11,291 nucleotides of DNA from Ovoidimarina sp039190895. GTDB taxonomy: Bacteria > Pseudomonadota > Alphaproteobacteria > Rhodobacterales > Rhodobacteraceae. The stretch is from NCBI GenBank assembly GCA_039190895.1, contig JBCCXY010000126.1, positions 1-11,291 of the forward strand. Reading direction: 5' to 3'. Below the pieces are notes generated by a model. That model searched no databases, was not told where the DNA came from, and saw only the letters and a list, made by a program, of their open reading frames with translations. Positions 1-4,943 of this stretch are shown here, in pieces. The position numbers and the translations under genes are program-made. Numbering within the stretch: position 1 is the stretch's first letter; every line of letters starts with the position of its first letter.

Positions 1-658
1 ACGCGCCGCCGATGGTCGACTTCACCTCACAGAGGCCATCGTCGATCTCCAGGATGGTGATGTCGAACGTGCCGCCACCGAGGTCATACACAGCGATGGT
101 CTTCGATTCTTTCTTGTCGAGGCCGTAAGCGAGCGCGGCTGCCGTCGGCTCGTTAATGATCCGCAGAACCTCAAGGCCTGCGATCTTACCCGCGTCCTTC
201 GTGGCCTGACGCTGGGCGTCGTTGAAATAGGCGGGGACGGTGATCACGGCCTGGTCGACGTCTTCGCCGAGATAGGACTCGGCGGTCTCTTTCATCTTCT
301 GCAGGATGAAGGCGGAGATCTGCGAGGGGGAGTATTTCTCACCCTTCGCCTCGACCCAGGCATCGCCATTGCCGCCATCGACGATGGCGTAGGGGACGAT
401 GTTTTTGTCCTTCGTCACCTCAGCGTCGTCCACGCGGCGGCCGATCAGGCGCTTGACGGCGAAGACCGTGTTTTCCGGGTTGGTGACGGCCTGGCGCTTG
501 GCGGGCTGGCCCACGAGGCGCTCATTGTCGGTGAAGGCCACGATGGACGGCGTCGTGCGCGCGCCCTCGGCGTTTTCGATCACGCGGGGTTGCGACCCGT
601 CCATGATGGCGACGCAGCTGTTCGTGGTCCCAAGGTCGATGCCGATGACTTTTGCCAT
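1..658 (-). CDS. dnaK: Molecular chaperone DnaK (Hsp70), N-terminal part, cut by window edge
   Basis: Cytosolic ATP-dependent Hsp70 chaperone that binds exposed hydrophobic segments of unfolded proteins and works with DnaJ and GrpE. The minus strand reads 219 codons from an ATG at 656-658 and leaves the window, so only about the first third (much of the ATPase domain) is visible. The protein opens MAKVIGIDLGTTNSCVAIMD, the first phosphate-binding loop of the Hsp70 ATPase. VITVPAYFNDAQRQATKDAG lies at about 139-157, INEPTAAALAYG at 168-179, and the second phosphate loop DLGGGTFDVTIL at 192-203. All are near-invariant in bacterial DnaK and no key residue is altered in the visible part. A purine-rich GAGGA lies about 10 bases upstream of the start. 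A promoter of heat-shock type is proposed at 766-794. dnaJ would be expected beyond the left edge but cannot be seen. Confidence 0.98.
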   Translation of the reverse strand, partial: MAKVIGIDLGTTNSCVAIMDGSQPRVIENAEGARTTPSIVAFTDNERLVGQPAKRQAVTNPENTVFAVKRLIGRRVDDAEVTKDKNIVPYAIVDGGNGDAWVEAKGEKYSPSQISAFILQKMKETAESYLGEDVDQAVITVPAYFNDAQRQATKDAGKIAGLEVLRIINEPTAAALAYGLDKKESKTIAVYDLGGGTFDITILEIDDGLCEVKSTIGGA

Positions 659-733
659 GCTTGCTTTTCCTCTTCTACGGCGACGTGCCGGTGCGCGGCC
701 CGCAAAGCACCGCCGCCGGTTCCCAGAGTTGCA

Positions 734-751
734 ACCGGGACATACCCCGGT
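734..751 (-). promoter_or_regulatory. Stem-loop near the 5' end of the dnaK leader
   Basis: A perfect 6-bp inverted repeat, ACCGGG (734-739) and CCCGGT (746-751), encloses a 6-base loop. If dnaK transcription starts near 758, this hairpin would sit in roughly the first 25 nucleotides of the mRNA. 5'-terminal hairpins can stabilise transcripts against decay; that role here is inference. The region between the dnaK and alkB starts (659-828) holds no other feature I can support. Confidence 0.35.
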
Positions 752-765
752 CGTGTTCGGGGGGT

Positions 766-794
766 ATATAGGGTTGGGTTGGGGGGCCTGCAAG
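766..794 (-). promoter_or_regulatory. Candidate RpoH (sigma-32 type) promoter of dnaK
   Basis: Read on the minus strand, a -35 element CTTGCA (789-794) is separated by exactly 17 bases from a -10 element CTATAT (766-771), preceded by C and followed by A. This fits the alphaproteobacterial heat-shock sigma pattern CTTG-N17-CYTATNT as I remember it. Heat-shock control of dnaK is well established. Transcription would begin near 758, giving a leader of about 100 bases. The match is by eye; a sigma-70-type reading of the same boxes is possible. Confidence 0.5.
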
Positions 795-828
795 CGCGCC
801 GGGGCCTTTGGAATTGAGAGGATTTGCA

Positions 829-1437
829 ATGGTTGCGGAGGCACTGTCCCTGCGGGGCGCACGGGTGCTGCCCGGGTATCTGGACGCGGCTGCGCAGGCG
901 GCGTTGGTGGAGGATATCCGGGCGGTCGTTGAGGCGGCGCCGCTGTTTCATCCCGAGACGCGCTGGGGGAAGAAGATGTCGGTGCGGATGACTTCGGCGG
1001 GTCGGGTCGGATGGATCTCAGACAGACGGGGATACCGGTATTCCGAGACGCATCCGAGCGGGGTCGCTTGGCCGGATATTCCGGAGCGGGTGCTGGCGAT
1101 CTGGCGTGAGGTTGCGGGGGTGGATCGGCTGCCAGATTCCTGCCTGGTGAACTTCTACAACGCGGATGCGAAGATGGGGCTGCATCAGGACCAGGATGAG
1201 GCGTCGTTCGAGTGGCCCGTGGTGTCGGTCTCGCTGGGGGACGATGCGCTGTTTCGGATCGGCGGGACGGAGCGCGGTGGCAAGACGGAAAGCCTTTGGC
1301 TGCGGTCGGGCGACGTGCTGGTTTTGGAGGGCGCGGCGCGGCTGGCCTATCATGGGGTGGATCGGTTGCGGGCGGGATCCTCGACGCTTTTAGCGAAGGG
1401 CGGACGGATCAATTTGACGATGCGGGTCGCGCTTTGA
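829..1437 (+). CDS. alkB: AlkB-family Fe(II)/2-oxoglutarate-dependent alkylated-DNA demethylase
   Basis: Repairs alkylated bases such as 1-methyladenine and 3-methylcytosine in single-stranded DNA or RNA by oxidative demethylation, using Fe(II), O2 and 2-oxoglutarate in the cytosol. The protein has 202 residues, close to the 216 of E. coli AlkB. The iron triad is visible: H119 and D121 in LHQDQDE, and H175 in YHGVDR. The C-terminal GGRINLTMR carries R193 and R199, which match the 2-oxoglutarate-binding arginines (R204, R210) of E. coli AlkB. NFYNADAKMGLHQDQDE parallels the nucleotide-recognition segment of the family. I chose ATG at 829 because GAGAGG lies 7 bases upstream; a TTG at 808 would add seven residues but has no better ribosome site. 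The gene diverges from dnaK and is followed by a non-coding stretch, so it is probably monocistronic. Confidence 0.93.
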   Translation: MVAEALSLRGARVLPGYLDAAAQAALVEDIRAVVEAAPLFHPETRWGKKMSVRMTSAGRVGWISDRRGYRYSETHPSGVAWPDIPERVLAIWREVAGVDRLPDSCLVNFYNADAKMGLHQDQDEASFEWPVVSVSLGDDALFRIGGTERGGKTESLWLRSGDVLVLEGAARLAYHGVDRLRAGSSTLLAKGGRINLTMRVAL

Positions 1438-1527
1438 GGTTAAGTGAAGTTTAGTCAAATGCGGCGAAGTCTGCGGGGAAGGAGGTTCAAGCAAAATGAG
1501 CGCCTGTGGCGCATTCCTGCTTATTTG

Positions 1528-1544
1528 CTGGGGCGCTGCCCCAG
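1528..1544. repeat. Strong stem-loop in the alkB downstream region, possible dispersed intergenic repeat
   Basis: CTGGGGC (1528-1534) and GCCCCAG (1538-1544) form a perfect 7-bp stem around a GCT loop. The segment continues as ACCCCGGATTATTTCCAGCC, then AGAAGAA. The pattern of a GGGGC-GCCCC hairpin followed by a CCCCGG-ATATTT-AGAAGAA-like tail resembles an intergenic element I remember as recurring in Rhodobacteraceae genomes. Only one copy occurs in this window, so repetition cannot be shown here. It may also help terminate alkB, although no clean U-run follows. The gene-free stretch 1438-1698 holds this element and nothing else I can support with confidence. Confidence 0.4.
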
Positions 1545-1698
1545 ACCCCGGATTATTTCCAGCCAGAAGAATGGGACTGGGCGGGTCAGAAGAGTTTTAG
1601 CGGAATTGGGCGAAACGGTCACGGTTCTGGCGGGCTGTTGACGAGAAGTTGCCTTGGTTCATTCCGATCTGGCGTTTGGTAGCCAAGGAGGACGGACG

Positions 1699-1881
1699 AT
1701 GTTGCTTCACATCTCTCTCATGTTGTTGTGTGCCGCTATGTTGATCCACTTTTCCCGGTACTGGCTGGCGCTCAGCCAGCAGATGTATGTCGAGTATCAG
1801 GCCACGCGGCTGACCCAGCATCTGGATTGGACACAACCGCGGAAGCGCCCGCGTATCGGGGCGGCCCCGCGGCGGTCGTAA
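1699..1881 (+). CDS. Small single-pass membrane protein of unknown function (60 aa)
   Basis: I do not recognise this protein. The start at ATG 1699 is chosen because an almost perfect Shine-Dalgarno, AAGGAGG (1685-1691), sits 7 bases upstream; an upstream in-frame GTG at 1654 has no such support. The N-terminus, about residues 1-17 (MLLHISLMLLCAAMLIH), is strongly hydrophobic and could be a signal anchor or a membrane helix. It is followed by an amphipathic stretch and a basic, proline- and arginine-rich tail (TQPRKRPRIGAAPRRS), which would probably be cytoplasmic by the positive-inside rule. It ends 3 bases before the oppositely oriented dodecin gene, so the two genes converge with no space for separate terminators. 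It could be a lineage-specific small membrane protein. A chance open frame is possible but less likely given the ribosome site. Confidence 0.6.
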   Translation: MLLHISLMLLCAAMLIHFSRYWLALSQQMYVEYQATRLTQHLDWTQPRKRPRIGAAPRRS

Positions 1882-1884
1882 TGG

Positions 1885-2088
1885 TCAGTCTTCGAGGATG
1901 AAGGTCACCTTGAGGTTGACCCGGTATTCCGAAATCTTGCCGTCTTCGACGGTGACTTTCTGATCCTGGACCCACGCGCCAGTCACGTTTTTCAACGTTT
2001 TACTGGCGCGTTTCACGCCTTCCTCGACGGCGTCGTCGAAGGATTTCGATGAAGACGAGATGATTTCTGTGACGCGTGCGACGGACAT
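1885..2088 (-). CDS. Dodecin family flavin-binding protein
   Basis: Dodecins are small proteins of about 65-75 residues that form hollow dodecamers and store or sequester riboflavin, FMN or FAD, buffering free flavins in the cytosol. The 67-residue product has the expected length and the beta-alpha-beta-beta pattern: VARVTEIISSSSKSFDDAV (strand, then start of helix), a helix to about residue 33, then GAWVQDQKVTVEDGKI and EYRVNLKVTFILE (two strands). W39 in GAWV matches the conserved tryptophan that stacks on the flavin in this family. The ribosome site GGGAGG lies about 9 bases before the ATG. The gene is 79 bases downstream of the NAD-kinase-like gene on the same strand, so it could share the upstream transcript or have its own promoter in that gap. 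Confidence 0.92.
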   Translation of the reverse strand: MSVARVTEIISSSSKSFDDAVEEGVKRASKTLKNVTGAWVQDQKVTVEDGKISEYRVNLKVTFILED

Positions 2089-2097
2089 TGGGGCTCC

Positions 2098-2123
2098 CTC
2101 CCGGTTTTATTTGGTGACGGGAG
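2098..2123 (-). promoter_or_regulatory. Inverted repeat next to the dodecin ribosome-binding site
   Basis: CTCCCG (2098-2103) and CGGGAG (2118-2123) are perfect 6-bp arms with a 14-base AT-rich loop. In the dodecin mRNA the downstream arm supplies part of the purine-rich ribosome-binding stretch before the ATG at 2088, so folding could mask it. No U-run is visible after it, so it is not a standard terminator for the gene upstream. A regulatory role is inference. Confidence 0.3.
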
Positions 2124-2167
2124 TTTAGCGCAGTCGGAGTAGGAAATGTATGCCCCGTGACCCTACG

Positions 2168-3064
2168 TCAGGTGCGGATGGCGCGGAGGCGTTTTTCGGC
2201 GACGTGGATCGTGGCGGTGGCGCCCCAGTCGAAGCAGAGGAAATCCTGCTCGATGCCGTCGGCGAAGATCACCCCGCCCTCGTTTTGGCGGGACGTGACG
2301 GACAGGGTTTCGTTGGCCGTGATCTCCCCGGTGCGGAGTGTTGCGGTGGAGTGGCGGCTGGGCCAGGGTTCGCGGGTGAAGAAGGCCGCGGTGGGCTCGG
2401 TTGCCGCAAAGCTGTGGGCGATGCCGGTGGCGGCCATGATGGAGCGGGCCCAGCCGGTGAGGCCCGTTCCGGTGGAGACGATGATGCCGCTGGAGGATTG
2501 GAATTCGGTCGTATCGCCGAAGCTGAGGTCGTAGCGCGCGCTCTGGTGGGAGCGGTGGCCGATGAAAAGCTCGTTCATGGCCAGCAGGCTGTCGCCGCCT
2601 GCGAGGTCGGCGGCGACCATGGTGCGGAGATCGGCCTCGACGTCCTTGGCGGCAGTACGGCGGAGGAGGTCGGGCAGGGCGGAAAGGCGGTGCGGCGTCA
2701 GGACGCCTTCGCCAAGCTCCGGGTCGGGTGTGACGCCGATGACGAGCTGGTCGGCGAGGTATTTGGCGAGGTTCGCGACGAGGCCGTCCTGGCCCAGCGC
2801 GACGACGATATCGTTGGGAAAGAAGAGGAACCGGTTGAGGTCGGCGCGTTCGACCTGGGCGAAGGTCCACTCCGCCGGGATCGCCGCCTTGGCTGTCGCT
2901 ATCGCGGTCTCCTGCAGGGTGTGGCGGGCCTCGACCGCCTCGACGGTCTGGCCACGGGCGGAGAGGTAGAAGCCGACCTGGCCCCGTGTGCCGTGGCGCG
3001 CGAGGAGGGCCGAAAGCTCGGTCTGGCGCGTGACGAGGACGACGCGGGGGGCGAGGCTGGACAT
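2168..3064 (-). CDS. Divergent NAD-kinase-like protein (ATP-NAD kinase fold)
   Basis: The product of about 298 residues has the landmarks of the NAD kinase / diacylglycerol kinase fold. They are a glycine-rich loop VVALGQDGLVANLAKY (87-102) in place of GGDGT, an NE pair at 164-165 in AMNELFIG, and SSGIIVSTGTGLTGWARS (191-208) matching the family's DG-x-x-VSTPTGSTAYS motif. VIFADG (265-270) may be the later DG motif. True NAD kinases phosphorylate the 2'-OH of NAD to make NADP. Here the first motif is GQDGL, with Asp93 kept but the second Gly and the Thr replaced, so activity and substrate are uncertain. I chose ATG 3064 because AGG lies 9 bases upstream; an ATG at 3073 is also possible. It is the third gene of the operon with the NrtR-like regulator and the SPFH protein, 51 bases behind the latter. 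Confidence 0.75.
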   Translation of the reverse strand: MSSLAPRVVLVTRQTELSALLARHGTRGQVGFYLSARGQTVEAVEARHTLQETAIATAKAAIPAEWTFAQVERADLNRFLFFPNDIVVALGQDGLVANLAKYLADQLVIGVTPDPELGEGVLTPHRLSALPDLLRRTAAKDVEADLRTMVAADLAGGDSLLAMNELFIGHRSHQSARYDLSFGDTTEFQSSSGIIVSTGTGLTGWARSIMAATGIAHSFAATEPTAAFFTREPWPSRHSTATLRTGEITANETLSVTSRQNEGGVIFADGIEQDFLCFDWGATATIHVAEKRLRAIRT

Positions 3065-3085
3065 GGCGGGCATCCTGGCTTGGTG

Positions 3086-3108
3086 GGCCCCGCCCAGTGG
3101 GCAGGGCC
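3086..3108 (-). promoter_or_regulatory. GC-rich hairpin in the gap between the SPFH and NAD-kinase-like genes
   Basis: Positions 3086-3095 and 3099-3108 form a 10-bp stem with one mismatch (C3091 against A3103) and a 3-base loop. It fills much of the short gap between the SPFH stop codon and the next start. No U-run follows on the minus strand, so it does not look like an intrinsic terminator. It could mark an RNA processing or stability site that sets different levels of the two proteins. Confidence 0.5.
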
Positions 3109-3115
3109 GTGGGTG

Positions 3116-4132
3116 TCAGCCTTTGTCGGCAGGCAGGCTGATCGTACGCAGCTGGTTGACGAGGCCCGCCAGCATGTCGGGGCTGACCGTCAGGCTGTCG
3201 ATCTTCTCCAGCTTGCCGGCGAAGTCGCGGGCGGCGAGGGCGAAGAGCGCCGGGGCCTCGAGCTGCGCGATGGCGGCCATGCGGGCCTTTTCACCGTCGG
3301 CGGCGGCCTGTTCGACAGCGCGGATGCGGGTCGCTTCGGCCTCTGCCTCGATCACCTTGGCGTCGGCTTCTGCCTCGGCGCGGATCTTGCGCGCGGCGGC
3401 GTCGGCTTGGGCCTCGGACCGGGCGTTTTCGTCTTCGCGCGCGATCAGCTGGGCCCGGCGGGTGGCGAGTTCGACCTGGTTGCCCAGCTCGTTCTCGGCG
3501 ATGGCCCGTTCCTTTTCCACCGCGAGGGCGCGGCGGGCGAAGGTCGCCTCATCGGCCTGCTGCTGGAGGCTTTCGAAGGTGGGCGCTTGCAGGGCGCGGG
3601 CGAGCTCTGACGTCGGCGTCAGGGCGGCGACGCGGACCGAGATGACTGTCAGGCCGAGGTCGGCTGCTGTCGGATCCTCGGTGAAGCCCGCGTTGAGTGC
3701 CGCTTGCAGGGGCGCGAGGCCCGCTTCGAGCAGGGCGCGGACGCCGAGTCCCTTCAGGTAGCTGTCGGCGAACTCGCGGGCGAGACCGGTGAGGATCGAG
3801 CGGATGTGATCCTCCGGCTTGGCCTTTGGCTCGCCTGTCCACAGGTCGAGGGTGAAATCAACGCGGTCGGCCAGGCGTTCGGCGTCGTCGACGCGCCAGA
3901 GGATCGTGCCCTGGACGGCGAGGTCTTGATAGTCGGCGGACTGGGTCTTGACAATGAACGGCAGCTCGCGGTCGGCCAGTGGCACTTCGGCGATCGATGC
4001 CACGCTGGGGTCGAACCAGAAGGACAGGCCGCGGCCGGATTTCTTCAGCTTGCCACGGCGGAAGTACTGGACGTGGCTGGAGGCCTCGGTGCGGATGTGG
4101 CGGGCAAGGGGGTAGCGTCTGATCTGTGCCAT
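3116..4132 (-). CDS. SPFH / band 7 domain protein without an N-terminal membrane helix
   Basis: SPFH (stomatin, prohibitin, flotillin, HflK/C) proteins form oligomeric scaffolds, usually on membranes. The product has 338 residues. About 20-180 look like the SPFH beta/alpha core, with VQYFRRG near the start, LPFIVKTQSADYQDLAVQGT (58-77) and DLGLTVISVRVAALTPTSEL (158-177). Residues 185-290 are rich in Ala, Glu, Arg and Lys, including ARKIRAEAEADAKVIEAEAE, and should form a long coiled coil. The C-terminal 40 residues are globular. No hydrophobic N-terminal helix or signal peptide is visible, so membrane contact, if any, must be peripheral or through partners. The start lies 4 bases after the NrtR-like stop, with AAAGAG in the 3' end of that gene as ribosome site, which implies coupled translation. 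The exact role is unknown. Confidence 0.85.
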   Translation of the reverse strand: MAQIRRYPLARHIRTEASSHVQYFRRGKLKKSGRGLSFWFDPSVASIAEVPLADRELPFIVKTQSADYQDLAVQGTILWRVDDAERLADRVDFTLDLWTGEPKAKPEDHIRSILTGLAREFADSYLKGLGVRALLEAGLAPLQAALNAGFTEDPTAADLGLTVISVRVAALTPTSELARALQAPTFESLQQQADEATFARRALAVEKERAIAENELGNQVELATRRAQLIAREDENARSEAQADAAARKIRAEAEADAKVIEAEAEATRIRAVEQAAADGEKARMAAIAQLEAPALFALAARDFAGKLEKIDSLTVSPDMLAGLVNQLRTISLPADKG

Positions 4133-4136
4133 GGGT

Positions 4137-4820
4137 TTACTCTTTCCGTTCGTACAGTTCGGCGGGGCGGAAGGCGCCGCCGGTTTCCCGTTCGCCCGTG
4201 GGCGTCAGGGCATGCCTGTCCAAGAGCTTCCGCCGGAAGGCGGGCTTGGTCAGGGGCATTCCGAGGATGGCCTCATGCACCTCTTGGACCGCGCGGAGCG
4301 TGAAGCGCGGGGGTAGGAAGGCGAGGCCGATGGGCGTGTAGTCGAGCTTTCCGCGCAGCCGTTTGACTGTGTCGCCGAGAATGGCGGCGTGGTCGAAAGC
4401 GAGGTTGAGCGGCTCCGGCGCGAGCGCTTGGGCGGGGCCGCCGGTTTCGCCGGGCCAGTCCACGCGTATTTCGGCCAGGGTCAGGTCGGGCGCGAGTGTG
4501 TGCAGCGCCGAGGCCGTCGTGATGGCGAGGTGCGTGACGCTTATAACGTGGCCGCGCGGATCGCGGGACGGGTCGCCGTAGGTGGCGAGTTGTTCGAAGT
4601 GGACGTCCGTGACGCTGGTTTTGTCGGCGAGGACGCGGGCGACCGTGTCGTCGAGAGACGCGCCTTCTTGGACGAAGCCCCCCGGCAGAGCCCAGGTGCC
4701 GCCGACAGCCTCTGCGTCGTCGCGGCGCATCAGGACGCAGCGCAGGGCGCCGTCGGAGACGCAGAGGATCGCGAGGTCGACGGCAATGCTGGGGCGCGGA
4801 TATTCGGTGGGTTGGTTCAT
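4137..4820 (-). CDS. NrtR-like Nudix-related transcriptional regulator
   Basis: NrtR-type regulators join an N-terminal Nudix fold that senses ADP-ribose-type nucleotides to a C-terminal winged helix, and usually repress NAD metabolism genes. In this 227-residue protein the Nudix domain spans about 9-145, with TWALPGGFVQEGASLDD at 42-58. The Nudix box is decayed: at the catalytic positions A54, V63, D66 and K67 stand where Glu is expected, and S69 replaces the Gly. Hydrolysis is therefore unlikely and a sensor role fits better. The C-terminal part, PPRFTLRAVQEVHEAILGMP (170-189), TKPAFRRKLLDRH and FRPAELY, matches the DNA-binding half of the family as I remember it. A ribosome site AGAGGA lies 5 bases before the ATG. 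It is the first gene of a three-gene operon and its promoter carries a large palindrome. A plain Nudix hydrolase is the main alternative. Confidence 0.85.
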   Translation of the reverse strand: MNQPTEYPRPSIAVDLAILCVSDGALRCVLMRRDDAEAVGGTWALPGGFVQEGASLDDTVARVLADKTSVTDVHFEQLATYGDPSRDPRGHVISVTHLAITTASALHTLAPDLTLAEIRVDWPGETGGPAQALAPEPLNLAFDHAAILGDTVKRLRGKLDYTPIGLAFLPPRFTLRAVQEVHEAILGMPLTKPAFRRKLLDRHALTPTGERETGGAFRPAELYERKE

Positions 4821-4830
4821 GGTGTCCTCT

Positions 4831-4864
4831 TATGTTCGAAATAGTTATTACTAATATGAACATA
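4831..4864. promoter_or_regulatory. 34-bp imperfect palindrome, candidate NrtR-type operator
   Basis: Two 15-base arms (4831-4845 and 4850-4864) around a 4-base centre match as inverted repeats at 12 of 15 positions. The outer seven bases, TATGTTC and GAACATA, and the inner four, TAGT and ACTA on the coding strand, are perfect. The palindrome directly abuts the -35 box of the operon promoter and covers its spacer and -10 region, the usual place for a repressor site. It is AT-rich within a GC-rich chromosome. Binding by the adjacent NrtR-like protein, and hence autorepression, is inference. Confidence 0.6.
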
Positions 4865-4870
4865 TGTCAA
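4842..4870 (-). promoter_or_regulatory. Candidate sigma-70 promoter of the nrtR-like operon
   Basis: On the minus strand a perfect -35 hexamer TTGACA (4865-4870) is followed after 17 bases by TAACTA (4842-4847), a poor -10. Another -10 within this AT-rich stretch is possible. It would give a leader of about 15-20 bases before the ATG at 4820. The overlap with the palindrome at 4831-4864 suggests repression by occlusion. Confidence 0.5.
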
Positions 4871-4890
4871 GACCTCAGCGTAGGCACGAT

Positions 4891-4919
4891 TTGGAAATTC
4901 CTTTGGGCCAGTGTAGAGG
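4891..4919 (+). promoter_or_regulatory. Weak candidate promoter for the rnd-lpt operon
   Basis: TTGGAA (4891-4896) and TAGAGG (4914-4919) are 17 bases apart, upstream of the rnd start at 4944. The matches to sigma-70 consensus are only partial (4 of 6 and 3 of 6). It is the best-placed candidate in the 123-base divergent gap between the NrtR-like gene and rnd, but it is not convincing alone. Confidence 0.25.
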
Positions 4920-4943
4920 GGCGGGCAGAGCGGGAGGCCGAGC

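Noticed and set aside
399..932. A 177-codon plus-strand frame across the dnaK start.
   Set aside because: It is antisense to unmistakable DnaK codons and then spans the dnaK-alkB promoter region and the alkB start.
1496..1600. A 34-codon frame starting with ATG 1496 behind AAGGAGG (1479-1485).
   Set aside because: The ribosome site is 10 bases away, and the frame runs through the stem-loop element at 1528-1544, so the sequence seems shaped by the hairpin rather than by protein coding. Not excluded, but unsupported.
1444..1641. A 65-codon frame after alkB.
   Set aside because: No ribosome site precedes it, its product is Arg-rich with no pattern, and it overlaps the hairpin element.
1652..1688. 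CCTTGG (1652-1657) and CCAAGG (1683-1688) as a hairpin hiding the ribosome site of the small membrane protein.
   Set aside because: The arms are just 6 bp and separated by 25 bases; such pairing is expected by chance and no further pairing supports it.
2150..3610. A 486-codon open frame on the plus strand opposite the SPFH and NAD-kinase-like genes.
   Set aside because: It is antisense to two genes with clear domain motifs, its product is a Gly-, Ala- and Asp-rich low-complexity sequence without any recognisable fold, and such frames are common artefacts in GC-rich DNA.
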